Source of the DNA: Gnetum montanum | Lineage: Eukaryota; Streptophyta; Gnetopsida; Gnetales; Gnetaceae | Direction of reading: 5' to 3' | NCBI GenBank assembly: GCA_015680685.1 | Contig: MNCI01037998.1 | Location: 1-47,188, forward strand | DNA: 47,188 bases | Shown here: positions 42,918 to 47,188 of the stretch, in pieces | Layout: the number at the start of each line of letters is the position of its first letter | How positions within the stretch are numbered: the first letter of the stretch is position 1 | The notes under the pieces: generated by a model | What the model was told of the DNA's origin: nothing | The model's database searches: none | The model's input: only the letters and a program-made list of their open reading frames with translations | Position numbers and translations under genes: made by a program

Positions 42918-43788
42918 TGATGAGTGGTAAAGTAGTTCAACATCCAACCATACAAGATAGGAGTGTTCACGCATAGCTTGATAATAATTTGTGGATATTC
43001 TAGTAATTGTGTTTAAGTTCACGATTGTTAACTTTCCACCTGTAGCTAGTATAATCTATGTGTATGGTTTAGCTCTTAGTGAGGTGTATGATAAGTTGAT
43101 GTTGATAGGCTATAACTCTTGGCTATGATGGTAAAGTGTGAAAATGATTCTAGGTCTAAGGAAAATGGTGAAACAATCTACTCTAGCCTAGAGCTATGAG
43201 CATCCATTCTTGGCTTGCTAAACACACCTTGGGTTCATGTAACTATTACTGGAATTACCAAGTGAGTTTACTACTAAGCAAATCAAGTGAAACCACTACT
43301 GGATTACCAAACGATCACACTTAATGCTCGAAACCAGTTGTACTCATTCTGCTTTACTATGAATAAGGAAACTAAAGTACTTAAAAATGTAACTGATTAA
43401 ACTAGGAGAAATAGTAAGAATTATGCTAAGTAAAACAATAAAGCTAAGTGGATACTGTAATGATGGAAAACAATCTTGATCTTTATTTCTATCATGAATT
43501 GTGCGCAAGTACACTTCACTTGAATAAAGATTCTAATCAATTGCTCAACATCACATTGTAGGCATTCACTCTATCATTGAACTACAAAAACAAACTACAA
43601 GAGTCTACCTAATGTTGGAATGAAAAGTTGTTCGAACTGTGCACCTAAGTGTCATATTTATAGGCCTACACGTGTTTGCAATATTAGATATCCAATATTG
43701 TAGCTTGTGCCTTGATATTAGGAACCCGATATCATGGCTCTAATATCTGATTCCTAATATTGTAGCTAATCAAAAACACAATTTATCA
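42918..43788 (-). repeat. 5' LTR of M2
   Basis: An 871-bp LTR from TGATGAGTGGTAAAG to AATTTATCA, partner of 26,466-27,237. TATAAATA lies on the minus strand at 43,655-43,662, with few GATATC words next to it. Confidence 0.88.
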
Positions 43789-45317
43789 ATGAGTTATGAT
43801 AAGGTCATGGTAAATTTTTGGTGGTTATTTTATCTTTGTAATCCATTAGTTAGAAATTTGATTCAATCACAAGTCATGATGAAGGTTATGAAAAGATGTT
43901 TTACTATTTTTTTCTCTTATTCTTTATCATTTGGAATTTGTAGTTGACCATGGATAGTTGTTGGGATTGTGGTGGAGGCTGTGATCATCTATTTTGGTGT
44001 TTTTGTATCTTCCTTACCATTTGTACCAATGTGAATGTGTTCTGGGTTCTCAACTTGTGATGTTACTTGGTCTAAATTATGTTCATTGGTCTTAATAATG
44101 TTTTCATTAGACCCACAAATGGGTTTACTCATGTGTGCTTAGTGGTGTGGTTGCATTATCTCTCCATCACCAATGTTCATTTATATGATGGAAAGATGCT
44201 TGTATGATTGTTATTTGATGAAAGCTAGCACTAAGTTATGGTACAAGTGGATGATGACCACCTTGTTGTAGTTTGGTTTGACCCCCAATAGGATGCATCA
44301 ATGAGGCTCTTACCATTGACCCCATATTATGAAAGAAAGGGAGTGTTTATTTCCTCACTAGTATCTTGTACCTATAGAATGTTAGAGGAAATGTTCAACA
44401 CCTCTAGCACTAGAAGTTGTGGATAGTAGATGTTTAACACCACTAGGGTTGATTAAGACTAATTAGTAAATCCATGTGCATGATAGTTTGATAGCTAAAC
44501 ATTGGTTGAGGACACATGATCATGATCTAACACTTGATATAGTGCATACTAGTCTTCTTGTGCTTGTCTAGTTGATGTGATGAAGATGGCAAATGATTTG
44601 TGTATTCTATCTTTTGCTCGTATTAATTCTTATGCTATGATCTGCTTAATATGCTTGACAGATATTAATGTGTGCTTGTAGGTCAAAGTGCCTTTACCTA
44701 GCCCTTACTCATGGGACTTGTCCTTGGTTAATCAAGAGGAATTGCCATGGTTTCTTACTTATTTATATGAACTCCCATTTATTTTTTAGATCATCAAGGG
44801 CTATGAAGATGAGGAGGGGTACAGGGTAGCTTAATGTTAATGATTATGATTTGTTATAATTTATATTTGATACAATAGACCTATGATGCATTTGTGATGG
44901 TTGTCATTGAGTTTAGGATATATGTATTAGATAAATTATAGGGAACGTCATTTGGAGTGATGGTAAGGTGCTTGTTTCTTAAGTTTAAGACTTGGGTTTG
45001 AGCCTAGGCACAACCACTCGAAGAGGTTGGGTTTTCACTTATTTAGTAGTCCTCCAAGGATCCTGCTTGGCAAAATGAACATTGTGGCTCTTGGTGATAA
45101 TCCTTTTTATGTACTAGATAAAATTATATTTCCTTTGTTTAGATGTTGGATATTTGATAGGATAATATATGTTATTTTTGAACATATAAATGTTAGATCA
45201 ATTATGCTTAGTATGTGTTGTAATTATAAACTTAAGCTTTATTCTATTTAGTGAAACACATGGATTAGCATTTTGATTTACTTCCTTGTAATCTATGGTG
45301 AGGGTTCATTTACTTTT
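43789..45317. other. Spacer between two gypsy elements
   Basis: AT-rich DNA without a recognisable gene; only short frames. It holds a possible SINE around 44,941-45,055. Confidence 0.5.
44941..45055 (+). mobile_element. Possible tRNA-derived SINE fragment
   Basis: GGAGTGATGGTAAGGTGCTTG resembles a polymerase III A box, and about 30 bases further GGGTTTGAGCCTAGGC resembles a B box (GGTTCGANNCC with one C-to-T change). The wording is typical of plant tRNA-like SINE heads. No poly-A or poly-T tail or target duplication was identified. Confidence 0.35.
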
Positions 45318-46261
45318 TGATGAGTGGCAAGGTGCCCCTACACTCAACCATACGAAACGAGCGTAGCACGTGCAATCTGGTCGAACTCCGCAGACTAAAT
45401 GCTGACACGTCCCATGGAACACTTGGGGTTAATCATTCGTCGTCTTTCTAGACTTACTCGTAGTTGTCACGGTGTATGGTTAAGTAAGTCCGAGGTATAT
45501 GATTTTTATAGTCTTTTCTGGTTTTTCTCCTATGCTATCAAGGTGAAGGGTTGAGAGAGCTAACTAACTCTAACTAAGGACTAAGTCTAAATTAACTAGC
45601 ATCAGCATCCGTTCCCACTTATCGTACACACCCTATGCAACTGTGGCTACCAAATGCTAATCGTTACTGGGATCACCACACGTAACGCACATGCTCAAAG
45701 TGGTCGTACTGAGGCACTTAACTAGCCTAAACGTAATGAGCAGCTGATTCCTTGACTAGCTGTACATATCCGTAGATGCTCGTAATCAAGTCGTACTCAT
45801 CCCGCGTTCTAGGAGTTGAGGGTGAGTGAGACTAATCGCGATGAGTAGCCGATTCCTTGATTAGCCGTACACATTTGTCAATGCTCGTAATTAAGTTGTA
45901 CTCATGCCGCGCTAATGCAGGTAATAAATAATAGGTAAGAAATAACATGTAATAAGCCTATTCCATGCACTACAAGGTTTATCCACAAAGCTCGTCTTTA
46001 TTACTGTACATAACTTGTGTTTAGGTACAAAGCTGCTCAAATAAAGATTCGTTCACTTGGGGACTCCTACTGCAGGCACATGGAAAATATTCTATCTCTA
46101 GAGTGATAAAACTGCCAGATTTTCTCTACTTTTAGCCTAGGATGAAAAATAGGGGAGTGCCACCTCTTATTTATAGATTTGGCGACAGACCGCGATATCG
46201 CGTACGTGACATTGCAGGGGATGATGCGATATCGCGGTGCATGCGATATCGCGTCTCATCA
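45318..46261 (-). repeat. 3' LTR of a further gypsy element (family I)
   Basis: A 944-bp LTR from TGATGAGTGGCAAGG to GTCTCATCA. TATAAATA lies on the minus strand at 46,168-46,175, and three GATATC words within CGCGATATCGCG-like palindromes lie upstream of it in the LTR's direction. A related stretch (GATTCCTTGA-TAGCCGTACA) occurs twice inside it (about 45,746 and 45,850), a partial internal duplication. The inner edge meets TACCCCCATGACTGAATG. Confidence 0.9.
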
Positions 46262-47188
46262 TACCCCCATGACTGAATGAAAACTCTTCCTCGAGTTTGT
46301 TACAATAATATTGGGAAGGTATGGAATTATTGAGGGGAATGGAACTAATGGGATGACATGTGAATGGATCATCATTACAAGACTTGATAAAACTGGTGTT
46401 CATGAAAACAAGGATGACCACCTGATTACAATGACATCATGCCTTAGTTGGCAGCTGAGAAGGAGAGAGAGAAAGAAGTGTTGTTGCTGCCAATGCCAAG
46501 ATTGCACCTTCATTGTTCATCCGTAAGCGTGTCATTGATCTTGCTCCTTGCATAGCTGCTTCAACGCTGCTCCATTCCAAGTGTTTACTCCAAATCCAAT
46601 CCATTGTTGCATGTCCATCATCTGCACACACAACACAATTGTATATTAGCAAGGGTAATTGAATCATCATGTAATTGATACCTTGCTTCGGTGTAAGTCC
46701 ATTGGCTAGGTTGTGGTATGGCTGATTTGGATCGGGAGATATATTAATGATGACTACCAAAGGTGTAGGGGTTAGGAAGAAAATCAAAAATTTGGGGCTA
46801 GGAGAAAATTGAAAAAATCAGGCCCCATACCCCCATGACTAATCGCGAACCTCCGGTAGTGTTAGAATGGAGAAAGAAAAGAAGTAAGAAAGATAGATAA
46901 AAAGGGACAACTATGGCATCGATGAAATGGATGTCACGACGGAAATGAACAAAATAAAATGAATTACAAAATGTTAAGGGAAAGAATTTAACTAATGCTT
47001 CAAATAGGAATGTCAGTGGGTCCTCCCCAAAGCAGGCTCATGCCCTTAATGCCCTGACAACCCCACATTCAAAGAGTCCATAGGCCCTAGGAATGTCATT
47101 TGGAACAAGAGTTAAAGGCTTAACCGCAAGCATTTACCAAAAAGAAAACAATGCATCAACCAAAATATATACACTAATGATACAACCA
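46262..47188 (-). other. 3' spacer of the right-hand gypsy element
   Basis: Polypurine tract and spacer of a minus-strand element that continues beyond the window. GAATGAAAAC and ATATTGGGAAGGTATGG are shared with the M1 and M2 spacers, and 46,980-47,120 matches 13,565-13,700. No accessory ORF or pol is reached. The frames of 84 and 116 codons on the minus strand show no domain. Confidence 0.75.

Larger units (their letters stand above)
26466..43788 (-). mobile_element. Gypsy element M2 (family II) enclosing other elements
   Basis: Two LTRs in the same minus orientation and of the same family frame this region. The left one (26,466-27,237) is followed inward by a polypurine tract; the right one (42,918-43,788) is preceded inward by a primer-binding site, as expected for a single minus-strand element. 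Its own remaining interior is small: the 3' spacer with a deleted accessory ORF (27,238 to about 28,400) and about 120 bp of leader (42,797-42,917). The rest is occupied by plus-strand piece P2 and rearranged element E. The left LTR lacks its outer ~200 bp, so no target duplication can be checked. Confidence 0.7.

Overview
The window is transposon-dominated plant nuclear DNA. It is AT-rich, has no operon-like coding, and consists almost entirely of decayed, nested LTR retrotransposons, a Mutator-like (MULE) transposase relic, a copia fragment, a receptor-like LRR pseudogene, satellite-like repeats and AT-rich spacer. This fits a large seed-plant genome (a gymnosperm is plausible), but no marker fixes the clade. 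No gene in the window looks intact; the first 102 bases could be the end of a real exon.

Layout. 1-3,080: low-information DNA with a possible terminal exon and a CpG-rich, GCA-rich block. 3,080-4,031: minus-strand LRR receptor-like pseudogene, cut by the LTR of a Ty1/copia element (4,032-5,642) that retains gag, a zinc knuckle and the start of pol. 5,645-10,690: two blocks packed with TGCGA/TCGCA words flank a minus-strand pseudogene resembling the helical domain of plant transposon-associated proteins. 11,487-24,245: a minus-strand MULE transposase split by a full Ty3/gypsy element (M1, 12,072-22,607, TSD AGAGT), which is itself split in its reverse transcriptase by a solo LTR (16,999-17,876, TSD ATAAC). 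25,288-26,465: a 225-bp tandem repeat. 26,466-43,788: a minus-strand gypsy element (M2) whose two LTRs enclose other gypsy pieces. These are a plus-strand piece (P2) with a Pro/Tyr-rich reading frame, a ~930-codon accessory ORF and a 3' LTR, and an element (E) whose gag and 5' LTR lie inverted relative to its own RT-RNase H-integrase and 3' LTR. 45,318-47,188: the 3' LTR and 3' spacer of another minus-strand element that runs off the window.

Relationships. Two related gypsy families are present. Family I (M1, E, the last element) carries gag-pol. Family II (the solo LTR, M2, P2) carries the accessory ORF. They share LTR ends TGATGAG...CTCATCA, a TATAAATA box, U3 regions rich in GATATC palindromes, a G-rich polypurine tract before the 3' LTR, and primer-binding sites that look like decayed tRNA-Asp sites as used by Athila/Tat-type elements. 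In-frame stops are mostly TAG, as expected from deamination of methylated CAG sites. The closest thing to a new system is the family II accessory ORF, with its plant-transposon helical domain, long coiled coil and possible internal U3-like promoter. Two structures may be assembly artefacts: a short inverted contig bounded by Ns inside M1, and possibly the inverted half of E.
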